Shown here: positions 26,926 to 36,974 of the stretch, piece by piece | How the letters are laid out: every line of letters begins with the position of its first letter | Position numbering within the stretch: the stretch's first letter is position 1 | Assembly: GCA_001931535.1 (NCBI GenBank) | Contig: CP016211.1 | Location: forward strand, 896,501-960,500 | Reading direction: 5' to 3' | DNA length: 64,000 bases | DNA from: Minicystis rosea | Lineage (GTDB): Bacteria > Myxococcota_A > Polyangia > Polyangiales > Polyangiaceae | The notes under the pieces: model-generated | Seen by the model: the letters and a program-made list of their open reading frames with translations, nothing else | Databases searched by the model: none | Told to the model about the DNA's origin: nothing | Made by a program: the position numbers and the translations under genes

Positions 26926-27216
26926 ATGACGATGATCCACGACCGCATTCGCTTCGTTCGGGCGGCCTCCGCCGTTGCGCTCGCGCTCGCGTTGGGCGGC
27001 GGCGCCGTCGCTTGCGAGCCGCCGGCGCCTCCCGCTGCGCCGCAGGCCCCCGGCATGCCGCAGATGCCCAAGGTGGCGCCGCCGGACATGCCGAGCTTGC
27101 CGTCGCTCCCCGGGCCGCCCGCGCCGCCGAACCTGACGCCTCCGGGCCTCCCTGCGCCGCCCGCCGCGCCGGCCCCGGCGATGCCGGGCGTGCCGCCGCC
27201 GCCGATGCCGAAGTGA
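26926..27216 (+). CDS. Small proline-rich putative lipoprotein
   Basis: A 96-residue protein, ATG 26926 behind GGAGAAG. The first 30 residues form a lipoprotein-like signal (VRAASAVALALALGGGAVAC). The rest is Pro/Ala/Met/Leu-rich with irregular PPAPP and MPxxP runs and no folded domain. No family was recognised. It could be a spacer or extended surface peptide. The opposite strand also has an open glycine-rich frame, but this strand has the signal sequence and ribosome site, so it was preferred. Confidence 0.5.
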   Translation: MTMIHDRIRFVRAASAVALALALGGGAVACEPPAPPAAPQAPGMPQMPKVAPPDMPSLPSLPGPPAPPNLTPPGLPAPPAAPAPAMPGVPPPPMPK

Positions 27217-27224
27217 AGAGGTCT

Positions 27225-27249
27225 CGCGTTCTCCTGTCCGGAGAGCGCG
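27225..27249 (+). terminator. Hairpin after the proline-rich gene
   Basis: Arms CGCGTTCTCC (27225-27234) and GGAGAGCGCG (27240-27249) pair over 10 bp with one G-T pair around TGTCC, 8 bp after the stop codon. No T-run follows, so termination is inferred from position. Confidence 0.35.
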
Positions 27250-27799
27250 ACGACGATACGACGAGCGCCGCACTTCCTCGCGGCGCTGTCCTCGTGCTGT
27301 CGCACGGCCCGTCGTGGTCGGCTGAAGCGCCGCCCTCGCTGTCGTAGCGCCGCCTTTCATCGCATCTCGCGCTGCCCCCGATCGTTGCAGTCGAACCGCG
27401 AGCTTCGATGTCTCTTCGTTGGCGGCCCATCGCGGCCGACCATGAAGTCCAAGCGATCTTTCCTGGCTATGCGGGCAGTCCGGGAAAGGGCAACGAGGCT
27501 TGGGGCTTTGCCGTTCAAGTCAACGAATGCCGAGGTGCGTTTGGCCATTCGCGACGACGTCGCCGGATAAACGTTCTGGGACAATCAGGGAGGCGGCGAT
27601 TCTCGGGTGGTCGGTGCTTCACCCCATCTCGTCCTCGGCGTAGCGGCGGTGCATCTCGATCGGATGACTGGCCGGGCCATGAAGGCCACATGGTTTACGG
27701 CACCTCACTCATCTATTCGATCTCGTACGAGGGAACGATTCAATGACGTGATGGCCGCGATCGCGTCGTGCGCGTGATCTCGGATCATCACGAAGATGC
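27250..27799. other. Intergenic region, no gene recognised
   Basis: About 550 bp between the proline-rich gene and the convergent VanZ-like gene. Short frames of 60-110 codons occur on both strands, but none has a ribosome site, signal sequence or recognisable motif. Base composition is less GC-biased than in the neighbouring genes. Confidence 0.35.
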
Positions 27800-28237
27800 T
27801 CAGCGGGTGGGCGTCGAGATCTCGCCCGCGGTGCGTGCCGAGGCGGTGTTGCCTTGCTCGATCGGTTGCGTGGTTTGGAGCTTTGCGGTCACGCGGCGGG
27901 AGAGCCAAACGAACAGGATCACGCCGAGGACGTCGGCGGTGAAGTCCGACCAGGTCGAGGAGCGACGCGGGGAGAAGCGCTGGGCCCACTCTTCGATACC
28001 GGCCACGACGATGACGGCGAAGCCGCCCAGCGAGCCGTGCCTGCGCCACAGGGGGCGATGCCGGAGGGCCCCATCGGCGAAGAAGGCGACGCCGCCGATG
28101 AAGAGGAAGTGCAAGAGCAGATCGGCGTGCGGCAGGCCGCTGAGGGTGGTTGGGAGGACGCCGGCGTAGGCACCGGCGCCGATGAGCACGACCACGGTCG
28201 TGTAGACGAAGAACGAGACGCGGAAGAACGAGGTCAT
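27800..28237 (-). CDS. VanZ-like integral membrane protein
   Basis: A 145-residue protein, ATG 28237. Four membrane helices are predicted (FFVYTTVVVLIGAGAYAGVL, LLLHFLFIGGVAFFADGAL, GGFAVIVVAGIEEWAQRF, FTADVLGVILFVWLSRRV). The conserved block HFLFIGG...EEWAQRFSPRRSSTWSDFTADVLGV is typical of the VanZ/VanZ-like family (EExxQ and a D-x2-A-N/D-x2-G motif). VanZ itself contributes to teicoplanin resistance, but most homologues have unknown roles. The gene is transcribed divergently from the isomerase gene and lies alone. Confidence 0.75.
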   Translation of the reverse strand: MTSFFRVSFFVYTTVVVLIGAGAYAGVLPTTLSGLPHADLLLHFLFIGGVAFFADGALRHRPLWRRHGSLGGFAVIVVAGIEEWAQRFSPRRSSTWSDFTADVLGVILFVWLSRRVTAKLQTTQPIEQGNTASARTAGEISTPTR

Positions 28238-28407
28238 GCAGAGACCGTAACGGCCGCGATGAGGCCCTTCAACGACGCCTGAGGCGGGGTTTTTCAGCCT
28301 CGTCGACGATTGCCGGGAAATGCGGCGACCTGCCATGAATCCGCCACGATCATTCCGCGCGTCGGCCCGATTGTGGAGCGCGCGTGCACCGATTACCGTG
28401 CCTCGCG

Positions 28408-29061
28408 ATGGACACGACCCTCTACCAATATTGGCGCTCCTCGGCCTCGTGGCGCGTGCGGTGGGCGCTCGCGATCAAAGGCATCCCGTTCAGCACGGTG
28501 CCGGTGAACATCGTCGCCGGCGAGCAGCTCACGGACGAGCACCGGGCGCGCAACCCCATGGGGCACGTGCCCGCGCTGTGGATCGATGGGCGCTGCTTCG
28601 CCGAGTCGGTGGCCATCCTCGAATATCTCGAAGAGACGCGGCCCACGCCCACGCTCTACCCGCGGGATCCGTGGGCGCGCGCGCGGGTGCGGCAGGTGGT
28701 GGAGCTCATCAACTCGGGCATTCAGCCGCTGCAGAACTTGGTCGTGCTCGGGCGCCACACGAAGGATCCCGACGAGAAGACCAACTGGGCCCGCTTCTTC
28801 AACGAGCGCGGCCTCGCCGCGTGCGAGGCGCTCGTCTCCACCATCGCCTCCGAGATCCCCGGCGATGGCAACTACTGTGTGGGGTCGAGCTTGACGGCGG
28901 CCGATCTCTTCGTGATTCCCCAGCTCGCCACCGCGCGCCGCTTCGGTGTGGACCTCGCGCGTTTTCCGCGGCTCCTCGCCGTCGAGACGGCGGTGCTCGC
29001 CACCCCGCACGCGGCGTCGGCGCTCCCCGAGAAGCAGCCGGGCGCGCCCGCGTCGGCGTAG
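28408..29061 (+). CDS. maiA: Maleylacetoacetate isomerase (zeta-class glutathione transferase)
   Basis: A 217-residue protein, ATG 28408. The N-terminal thioredoxin fold opens with LYQYWRSSASWRVRWALAIKGI, matching the SS(A/C)SxRVR active-site motif of zeta-class enzymes, and has the glutathione-contacting ESVAILEYLEE. The all-helical C-terminal half has INSGIQPLQNLVVL and CVGSSLTAADLFVIPQL. The enzyme isomerises maleylacetoacetate to fumarylacetoacetate with glutathione in tyrosine and homogentisate breakdown. No other gene of that pathway is nearby, so a different glutathione-transferase role remains possible. Confidence 0.9.
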   Translation: MDTTLYQYWRSSASWRVRWALAIKGIPFSTVPVNIVAGEQLTDEHRARNPMGHVPALWIDGRCFAESVAILEYLEETRPTPTLYPRDPWARARVRQVVELINSGIQPLQNLVVLGRHTKDPDEKTNWARFFNERGLAACEALVSTIASEIPGDGNYCVGSSLTAADLFVIPQLATARRFGVDLARFPRLLAVETAVLATPHAASALPEKQPGAPASA

Positions 29062-29205
29062 TCGCGCGATCGTCGCAGCGGCCGCGTTCGGCCGGTCGAG
29101 CGTGCCCATCGGAGCGCCGGCCGGTCACCGCGGCATTCATGAATCTTCGGGTCGATATGCGCGCGGGGCCGAGCGCGGGGCCGGGTCCTCGGGTATGGTC
29201 GCGCC

Positions 29206-29526
29206 GTGGATTGGAAGCTCTTCGCCTCGACGTTCATCGCCATTTTTCTCGCGGAGATGGGCGACAAAACCCAGCTCGCCACGCTCTCGGCGGCGAGCGG
29301 GGGCGCGTCGCGCTGGGTCATCTTCATCGCCGCGGCGCTCGCGCTCGTCGCCACCACGGGCGTGGCCGTGCTCGGCGGCGAGGCGTTGAGCCGCGCCATC
29401 CCGCCGCTGTGGACCAAGCGCGCGGCCGGCGTGCTCTTCATCGTGCTCGGGGTGCTCTACCTCTGGAGCACGCGTCCGGGCGCGCCGACGGAAGGCGACG
29501 AGCACTCGACCGCGGCGCAGGTGTGA
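29206..29526 (+). CDS. GDT1/TMEM165-family transporter, single-repeat form
   Basis: A 106-residue membrane protein, GTG 29206. It has three helices and one copy of the family motif, FLAEMGDKTQLATLS (E-x-G-D-K-T). Eukaryotic and many bacterial members carry two such repeats; single-repeat forms are thought to work as dimers. The family transports cations, mainly Mn2+ or Ca2+. No partner repeat gene is adjacent, so a homodimer is likely. The metal is not determined. Confidence 0.85.
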   Translation: MDWKLFASTFIAIFLAEMGDKTQLATLSAASGGASRWVIFIAAALALVATTGVAVLGGEALSRAIPPLWTKRAAGVLFIVLGVLYLWSTRPGAPTEGDEHSTAAQV

Positions 29527-29533
29527 TCGAGCT

Positions 29534-29549
29534 CGTTTGAGCTCAAACG
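29534..29549. other. 16-bp perfect palindrome between convergent genes
   Basis: CGTTTGAGCTCAAACG equals its own reverse complement. It lies 8 bp after the GDT1-like stop and about 100 bp beyond the stop of the convergent IPT/TIG gene. With no loop it is a poor terminator and could be a protein-binding site. Confidence 0.4.
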
Positions 29550-29651
29550 ATCGGCGGCGGCGATCATCGGTGAGCTGCGACGAGGATCGGCGAGCCCCGC
29601 GAACCACGCGTCGGGCGCACGGTTCGCGGGCGGGCGCTCATCGCGGAAGGC

Positions 29652-31781
29652 TCAGCGGTAGCGGGGATCGTACATGAAGGCGCGCTTCTGTACGGCCTCT
29701 TTGCCGTCGAGGTTCTTCACGGCGACGTCGACCATCTTGCCGGCGTCGCCCGGGGGCGTCTTCAGCTCGAGGGTCTGCGCGTCGATGAATTTCACCGTCT
29801 TCGGCGGCTTCCCGTCGATGAGCACGATGGTGTCTTTGCGGAAGTTCTTCCCGCTGATGGTCATCTCCGTGCCGCCGGCGACCGCGCCCGCGTTGGGCGC
29901 CACCGAGGTGATGATGGGCGCGGGGACCGCGTCGTAGCGGAAGGCGTTCTTCATCGTGGCGCGGGGCAGGCCGGGCGCGGCCACCTCGACGTCGACCACG
30001 CCCGGCGACTTGCGGGGCGCGGTGACGATGTGGATCTCGGTGGCGCTCTTGACGGCGAGATCCTTCGGGTACTCGCGGCCGACCCAGACTTGGCAGTCTT
30101 TGGTGAAGTTCGTTCCTTCGATGACGACCTTGGTCCCGCCCGTCGAGGGGCCCATGTTGGGGCTCACCGACGTGATCGACGGCGCGGGGCGCGCCTCGTA
30201 CGTGAAGGCCTTTTCGAGCGTGGAGGTCACGCCGTCGGGGTTCTCCACGGTGACGTCGACATCGCCCGCGATCGCCGACGCGGGGACGATTGCTTCGAGC
30301 TGCTTTCGCGTGAGGAACGTCGCCTCTGCGGCCGTGCCGCCGAAGCGCACGAGCACGCCGTCGGCGAAGTCTTCGCCGAGGAGGGTCACCTTCGTGCCGC
30401 CCACCTGTGATCCCGTCCGCGGGCTCACCTCGGTGAGCACCGGCGGCGGGAGCGGCGCGTCGTAGCGATAGGCCTTCTCCAGCGTGCTCGCCTGCGCATC
30501 GAGGTTGACCACGCGCACGTCGACGAGCCCGTCGCGCGCCACCTCGGGCGTCACGCACCACAGCTCTTCGCGGCTCTTCCACGTGACGGTGGCGGCGATG
30601 CCGCAGATGTAAACCTGGCAGCCGTCGTCGAAATCGGTGCCGCGGATCATGACCTTGGTGCCGCCGGCGTTGGGGCCGAACGCGGGCGTGATCGAGGCGA
30701 CGCGCGGAGGCGCCACCTCGAAGGCGAACGCGAGGGGAACGCGATGCGAGAGGCCGCTCGGGTTGACCACGGTGACGTCGACGGCGCCCGCGTGATGCGC
30801 CGGCGCGCGCACGCGGAGCTCGCCGTCGCCTGCGAACGTGAGGTCGGGGAGCGGCTCGCCGTCGAAGAGCACGGCCCCACCCGCCTCGAAATGCCGGCCG
30901 CGGATGATCACTTCGTAGCCACCCGTCGTGAGACCGGTCGCAGGCGAGAGCGCTTCGACGAACGGCGGCTCGACGTAGCGCAGCGCGCCCGCGAGCGTGG
31001 CCGTCTGACCATCGGGGTTCTTCACGGCGACGTCGACGACGCCGGCCTCGTGCTTGGAGACGATGGCCTCGAGCCGGCTCGCATGCACCCGCGCGCCGGG
31101 CACCGGCACGCCGTCGATCAACATCGAGCAACCTTCGGCGAAATCACCGCCCAAGATGGTGAGCACGGCGCCGCCCTTCACGCCGACGGCGGCCGGCTCG
31201 ATGCCGCTGATCGTCGGCGGAGCTGCCGGCGGCTCGGGCTCGGGTGCAGGCGGCTCGGGCTCGGTCGTCGTCGCTGCTTCGGCGGGGGCACCTTCGGCAG
31301 GAGCGTCGGCGGCCGTGGGCGCATCGGTCGCAGCGTCGGCAGACGGTGCGGGCGCATCGGCAGCAACGTCGGCGGGTGCAGGGGCAGCTTCATCCACTGC
31401 AGCGGGCGCGTCTGCAGTTACAGCAGGCGCAGCGTCAGCCGCGTCGGGCGATGCAGCGGCATCGGCTGGTGGCGTCTCGGGCTTCGTGGACGGCTCATCG
31501 GAGGATGCGGCGTCCGTCTCGACGGGCTTCGCGATGCTGCTGTCAGCGGGTGCTGCCTCGAATTTGGCGACCTCGGGCTCTGCTGCCGGTGCAGGTTTCG
31601 TGTCGGAGGAGGTGGCCTCCGTGGTGCCGGCGGCGTCCGCCGGCGCGGCGACGGGCGAGGCTTCGTCGAGACGAGCAGCGGTCGCGGCTTGGGCCGGGGG
31701 CTCGCCTTCGTGGGTCTCGGTTTGGACGGCCTTCTCGTTTGCAGCGGCAGCTTGGTCCACGGCTTCGGTCGCGTCGCTCAT
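29652..31781 (-). CDS. Six-IPT/TIG-domain protein with acidic Ala/Pro-rich N-terminus
   Basis: A 709-residue protein, ATG 31781. Residues 1 to about 188 are low-complexity Ala/Pro/Asp/Glu with no signal peptide or membrane helix. Six IPT/TIG immunoglobulin-like domains of about 90 residues follow, each opening with the same pattern: ISGIEPAAVGVKGG, VEALSPATGLTTGG, VASITPAFGPNAGG, LTEVSPRTGSQVGG, ITSVSPNMGPSTGG and IITSVAPNAGAVAGG. Each ends near a V-x-V-x-N strand. IPT domains usually occur in surface proteins; without an export signal the location here is unclear. It is transcribed divergently from the CAP-domain lipoprotein gene. The partner is unknown. Confidence 0.85.
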   Translation of the reverse strand: MSDATEAVDQAAAANEKAVQTETHEGEPPAQAATAARLDEASPVAAPADAAGTTEATSSDTKPAPAAEPEVAKFEAAPADSSIAKPVETDAASSDEPSTKPETPPADAAASPDAADAAPAVTADAPAAVDEAAPAPADVAADAPAPSADAATDAPTAADAPAEGAPAEAATTTEPEPPAPEPEPPAAPPTISGIEPAAVGVKGGAVLTILGGDFAEGCSMLIDGVPVPGARVHASRLEAIVSKHEAGVVDVAVKNPDGQTATLAGALRYVEPPFVEALSPATGLTTGGYEVIIRGRHFEAGGAVLFDGEPLPDLTFAGDGELRVRAPAHHAGAVDVTVVNPSGLSHRVPLAFAFEVAPPRVASITPAFGPNAGGTKVMIRGTDFDDGCQVYICGIAATVTWKSREELWCVTPEVARDGLVDVRVVNLDAQASTLEKAYRYDAPLPPPVLTEVSPRTGSQVGGTKVTLLGEDFADGVLVRFGGTAAEATFLTRKQLEAIVPASAIAGDVDVTVENPDGVTSTLEKAFTYEARPAPSITSVSPNMGPSTGGTKVVIEGTNFTKDCQVWVGREYPKDLAVKSATEIHIVTAPRKSPGVVDVEVAAPGLPRATMKNAFRYDAVPAPIITSVAPNAGAVAGGTEMTISGKNFRKDTIVLIDGKPPKTVKFIDAQTLELKTPPGDAGKMVDVAVKNLDGKEAVQKRAFMYDPRYR

Positions 31782-31893
31782 GGAGATCGGCGTACCGCCG
31801 TGGGGATCGTGCCGTCAATAGCGGCCGCGCATGGGGAGCACGGTCCGCGCGGGGAGCGCCCACCGCCTCCGCGGGTCGTGATACGACCGAACG

Positions 31894-32550
31894 ATGAGAA
31901 CCTACCCGGCCCTGAGCATCCTGGAGTCGACCTCTCGCAGACTGGCACGCTCGCACCGCGAGCGCGCGTTCGGAGCAACGTGGTTTGGCGTTGCCGTGAT
32001 GGCCTGTCTCGGCCTCTCGACTCTCACGGCCTGTTCGTCCGACGGATCGGGAGGCGCGGGCGGTGACGGCGGCTCGTCGGCGACGGGCAGCGGCTCCGAT
32101 CCGCTCGATTCCACGCGCCAACTGTGCATCGACACCATCAACCAATTCCGCGCCGAGAAGGGCGCTCCTCCGCTCGCGCGCTGGAAGGAGGCCGAGCCCT
32201 GCGTCGATCAACAGGCGACCTCCGACGAGAAGTCCAATTCACCTCACGGGGCGTGGGGGACGTTCAAGGACTCGTGCAACGGCGGCGGGCAGAACGAGTG
32301 TCTGGGGCAGGGGGCGTCGGGGATCGTGTCCTGTCTCCAGATGATGTGGGACGAGGGCAAGCAGGCCGGATGCTCGGGCTGCGACGCCTGCTCCGACATG
32401 CAAGGTGGCAGTTGTGCGAACTGTGATTTCTCCGGCCAGACCTCCGGCATGGTCTGCGGCCATTACGTGAACATGTCGGCGCTCTACTTCACCAAGGCTG
32501 CTTGTGGGTTCAGCGCTCAAGGTGGTTGGGCGGCGATCAATTTCGAATGA
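31894..32550 (+). CDS. CAP-domain (SCP/PR-1) lipoprotein
   Basis: A 218-residue protein, ATG 31894. The N-terminus has an unusually long basic stretch before the hydrophobic core and lipobox (MACLGLSTLTAC), so a shorter start near that core is possible. A Gly/Ser linker leads into a CAP domain: CIDTINQFRAEKGAPPLARWKEAEPCVDQQA is the first helix block, followed by SPHGAW, NECLGQG and the closing GHYVNMSALYFTKAACGF with the conserved GHY. Twelve or more cysteines suggest disulfide bonding outside the cell. CAP proteins are secreted, with varied or unknown activity. Confidence 0.85.
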   Translation: MRTYPALSILESTSRRLARSHRERAFGATWFGVAVMACLGLSTLTACSSDGSGGAGGDGGSSATGSGSDPLDSTRQLCIDTINQFRAEKGAPPLARWKEAEPCVDQQATSDEKSNSPHGAWGTFKDSCNGGGQNECLGQGASGIVSCLQMMWDEGKQAGCSGCDACSDMQGGSCANCDFSGQTSGMVCGHYVNMSALYFTKAACGFSAQGGWAAINFE

Positions 32551-32668
32551 TGGGATAGGACGTGACGACTCGCGTCGTGCCGGCGAGGGACTCGCCGGAG
32601 AGCTGTTTGCCGTCTGGATGGTTCCGGCTCGTTGCACGGAACGCGGGGCCCATTCAGTGGGTTTGCCC

Positions 32669-33646
32669 TCATCGGCGCGGCGTTTTCGTCGAATCCGGTA
32701 TGGCCGGTGAGGGCGTGAGAGGGTTGCGAGGAGCGTAGTAGACGGCGTCCTCGGGAGGGTGGCTGTCGGGGTAGTCGCGGGTCTTTTCGCGGAACACGGG
32801 GCGAGGTTTGGAGGTGATGAAGGCCGCGAGGTGTTGGGCTTCGTCGTCGCGGAGCTGGCCGGGGGAGGTGTACGGCATGGCGTGGCGGAGGAAGCCGGCG
32901 AGCGTGTACGTGCGGGCCAGGCCGGCGCCGTCGTTCCACGATCGATCGCCCCAGAGCGGGCCGGGCTTGAGCCAGCCGATCTGCACGCCTTCGCCGTGGG
33001 CGCCGTGGCAGGGGGAGCACTTTTCGCCGTAGATCTTTTCGCCTTTGGCGACGCTGAGCTCGGACACGGGGATGCGTGCTTCGGCGGGGATGGTGTCGCG
33101 GCCGCGCCAGGGCGTCGCCTCGACGCCTTCGGAGATCCACTCGAGGTAGGCCGCGATGGCGCGCACTTCGAAGGAGCGCGGGGAGGGGAAGGTGTCGTCG
33201 CCGCCGTTCTCGTGGGCGATGCGGCCGCGCGGGAGGGCGCCGTTGGCGGCGTTGGCGCTGCGGAGGAGACAACCGACGATGCGATCTTCGAGCGTGAAAG
33301 GGCGGCCGGCGCGGACGTTGGGCGCGGGGTAGGCGTGCGCGACGCCCACGAGCGGCAAGGCGCCGAGGCGCTGCCCGGCGTTGAGATGACAATGGCTGCA
33401 CGCCATGTCGGAGGCGACCATCGCACCGGCGAAACGGAAGGTCTGTGTGAAGAGGAGATAGCCAATCTTGATCTCCTCGGCGCGCGCCGCGTTGCCCGCG
33501 ATGGGATCGCGGAACGGATCGCGCGGCCGCTCGTGGGCGCGGGAGATGTCCGCGGTCTCCGGGAGCAGGCGCTCGCGGGGCGCAGGGCTCCGCGAGGGCG
33601 CGCGCGCGAGCCGCACGACGGGCACGGTCAGCGCGACGAGCGCCAC
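32669..33646 (-). CDS. Di-heme cytochrome c, thiosulfate dehydrogenase (TsdA)-like
   Basis: A 325-residue protein; GTG 33646 is the first good start and yields a short hydrophobic leader. Two c-type heme motifs are present, CSHCH and CSPCH. The sequence around the first (DMACSHCHLNAGQRLGALPL), the block LEDRIVGCLLRSANA, whose Cys matches the unusual axial heme ligand of TsdA, and RAIAAYLEWISEG are all typical of thiosulfate dehydrogenases, which couple two thiosulfates to tetrathionate. The gene starts 25 bp after the inositol-phosphate synthase gene in the same direction. The link between the two is not obvious. Direction of catalysis is unknown. Confidence 0.82.
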   Translation of the reverse strand: MALVALTVPVVRLARAPSRSPAPRERLLPETADISRAHERPRDPFRDPIAGNAARAEEIKIGYLLFTQTFRFAGAMVASDMACSHCHLNAGQRLGALPLVGVAHAYPAPNVRAGRPFTLEDRIVGCLLRSANAANGALPRGRIAHENGGDDTFPSPRSFEVRAIAAYLEWISEGVEATPWRGRDTIPAEARIPVSELSVAKGEKIYGEKCSPCHGAHGEGVQIGWLKPGPLWGDRSWNDGAGLARTYTLAGFLRHAMPYTSPGQLRDDEAQHLAAFITSKPRPVFREKTRDYPDSHPPEDAVYYAPRNPLTPSPAIPDSTKTPRR

Positions 33647-33671
33647 GAACGCGGCCCCGAGGCGGAGCGGG

Positions 33672-34985
<1,314 letters not shown>

Positions 34986-35270
34986 GAAGGTCCCTCCCGT
35001 GCTGCACGATGGCTGGATGCATGCGGGCGGCCAGGGGACATGTGCTCGCCGGGCGGAAGAGCTCGCGAGCAGGGCAGGGGAGCGATCGGAGCGATGAGGT
35101 GCTTGGAAGAGCGTGGTTGCTTGCGATTGAGCGGGAGCTCGCGCGGGATCGCATCCTCTTCGGTGGAGCGGCGTCGCGCCGCGTGGAGAGAGCGCTTCGC
35201 GGGAAATGCTTTTCGCCGCGTCGGGCCGCACGCGATCGCCGGTGAGCGTCAGGATGCCCGTAGTACAGGC

Positions 35271-35552
35271 ATGCTTCCGGTGCGACGGTTCGATCCGGCG
35301 GCGATCACCTCGGCCGTCGCGCAGCTCGACGTCCCCGATCCGCGCTGGTGGGAGCGGCTCTCGTCGATCACGGCCGAGACGCTGGTGATCTCCGGTGGGC
35401 CGGCGAGCCACGTGTCCCTCGAGCGGCTCGCGGCCGTGGCCCGGGCGATCCCGCGCGCGGAGCTCGTCACCATCCCGGTGGGGCATCGCGTGCACAGCCG
35501 CGGCGCGGTGCGCTTTGGTGCGGCGGTGCTCCCGTTCCTCGCCGCGCGGTGA
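35271..35552 (+). pseudogene. C-terminal remnant of an alpha/beta hydrolase
   Basis: About 93 codons from ATG 35271 resemble the last third of an alpha/beta-hydrolase: ITAETLVISGGPASHVSLERLAAVARAIPRAELVTIPVGHRVHS, with the aspartate-strand region and a catalytic-type GH followed by a closing helix (FGAAVLPFLAAR). The nucleophile elbow and N-terminal fold are absent, and no upstream continuation was found. It is probably a decayed fragment. Confidence 0.4.
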
Positions 35553-35570
35553 GCGAGGAAGCTCGGCCGA

Positions 35571-36737
35571 TCAGAACTCCGCGACGAAGGCGAGATCGCA
35601 GGCCCAGTCGCGACAAGCGAAGACGTGGAGCGCGCCGTCGAGGAACTGGCCGCCGTTGTGGTCGAGCAGGTGCCGCATCTCTCCGTGGGCGCACGAAGGC
35701 GTCGCGTCGGCCTGGTCCCATTGCGCGACGCCGCCGAGATAGGCGCCGTCCCACTTCGGCACGCCGGGTTGATCGTCGAGCCATCGATCGAAGGGCCTTT
35801 GGGGATCGTCGAGATCGTCCTGGCTCACGCCCGCCGGGAAGGGGTCTTTGAAGCGCGGGCCACCAAAGCCGAAGAGCGCGCTCGCGGCAGTCTCGGGCGT
35901 CACCTTGGAGCGATAGCGGTACCAGAGCGTGCTCGGGATCAGCGCCTGCGGCGCCTGCGGGGTGACCCGTTGGGTGGCGGCGTCGAGCCGGCGCTCGGCG
36001 TCCGATTCGAACACGTCGGGGCCGACGACGCGATGCGCGGGCGTGACCAGACGGACGTGCGCGATGCGTGGATCGCGGGGATGCGCGTAGCCGCACTTGA
36101 AGCAGAACAGGGCGACGAGGCCGCGTCCGCCGGGCACGAAGTCGGCGAGCGCCGCCGGCGAGACCTGGAGGCACATCTGCAGGGCGTTGCCGCAGATGCC
36201 GCAGCTCGGCCAGCGGGGCTCGTCGAGCCAGGCGATGCGACCGAGGGCGAAGCAGTCGGCGGGGCCGGGATCGATGGGATCGCGGCGCGTGAAATGGGGG
36301 ATGGCGAGGTTCACCGCGGTCGGGGCGGTGGCGACGAGCTCGTGGTGCCAGGGGGCGAAGAGCGGATGATCCGAAACCCGAGGGCGCGGCGCCGGGCGCG
36401 CGGAGGGGACGCAGGTCTCGTCCACGTCGCTCCAGCGCGGGTGCGCGCGGACGAAGTCGGGCCAGGTGATCCTCGCGGCCTCTTCGGCCTGCTTCGCTTG
36501 CGCTTCGCGCTGCACCTGCTCGGGGGACCGCAGCGGCTCCACGCGCACGGCTTTGGGCACGCCCTTGTAGCCGGGCTGGGTGCCGTGCACCACGACGCGC
36601 GTGCCGACGCCCGGGGGCTTTTCGAAGCCCCGGAGCGCCGTGCCTCCGAAGCGCACGCGCCCGCCGTCGTCGAGCGCGATCCAGCCGAGGGCGTCGATGG
36701 GGTCGAGCTCGACGATGGTTCCGGTCTGTCCGCTCAT
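35571..36737 (-). CDS. Protein with cold-shock-like N-terminus and Cys-pair domain (YwqG/DUF1963-like)
   Basis: A 388-residue protein, ATG 36737. The first 65 residues (GTIVELDPIDALGWIALDDGGRVRFGG..., GTRVVVHG) resemble a cold-shock-type beta barrel. The rest shows scattered features of DUF1963/YwqG-like proteins: IAWLDEPRWPSCGICGNALQM with a CxxC pair, LFCFKCGYAHP with a second CxxC, GVPKWDGAYLGGVAQWDQ, and a closing FLDGALHVFACRDWACDLAF. The two Cys pairs could bind zinc. No enzyme activity is known for this family. The fold assignment is tentative. Confidence 0.55.
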   Translation of the reverse strand: MSGQTGTIVELDPIDALGWIALDDGGRVRFGGTALRGFEKPPGVGTRVVVHGTQPGYKGVPKAVRVEPLRSPEQVQREAQAKQAEEAARITWPDFVRAHPRWSDVDETCVPSARPAPRPRVSDHPLFAPWHHELVATAPTAVNLAIPHFTRRDPIDPGPADCFALGRIAWLDEPRWPSCGICGNALQMCLQVSPAALADFVPGGRGLVALFCFKCGYAHPRDPRIAHVRLVTPAHRVVGPDVFESDAERRLDAATQRVTPQAPQALIPSTLWYRYRSKVTPETAASALFGFGGPRFKDPFPAGVSQDDLDDPQRPFDRWLDDQPGVPKWDGAYLGGVAQWDQADATPSCAHGEMRHLLDHNGGQFLDGALHVFACRDWACDLAFVAEF

Positions 36738-36974
36738 CGTCGACCACGGTAGATCGAGCCCGCCTCGAGCGGGAGCCGCGTCGCCTTCGGGGGCGAGGGG
36801 ATCCGTCGGAACGAGGCTCCGATCCATCGCGCCGCAGCGGAATGAGGGGGCACCCAACCGGGCCGACCGTCGAGGTTGGTGAGCCAGCCGCCTGCGCAGG
36901 CGAGAAGCTCGCCGGCGATCGATGTCAGCCGCTTGTCGGATTCGCAGCGGTCGGGGTAGAAAAGCGCGCTTCGC

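Noticed and set aside
26769..27305. Glycine-rich, collagen-like frame on the minus strand
   Set aside because: It is the complement of the proline codons of the small lipoprotein gene; no ribosome site or signal peptide.
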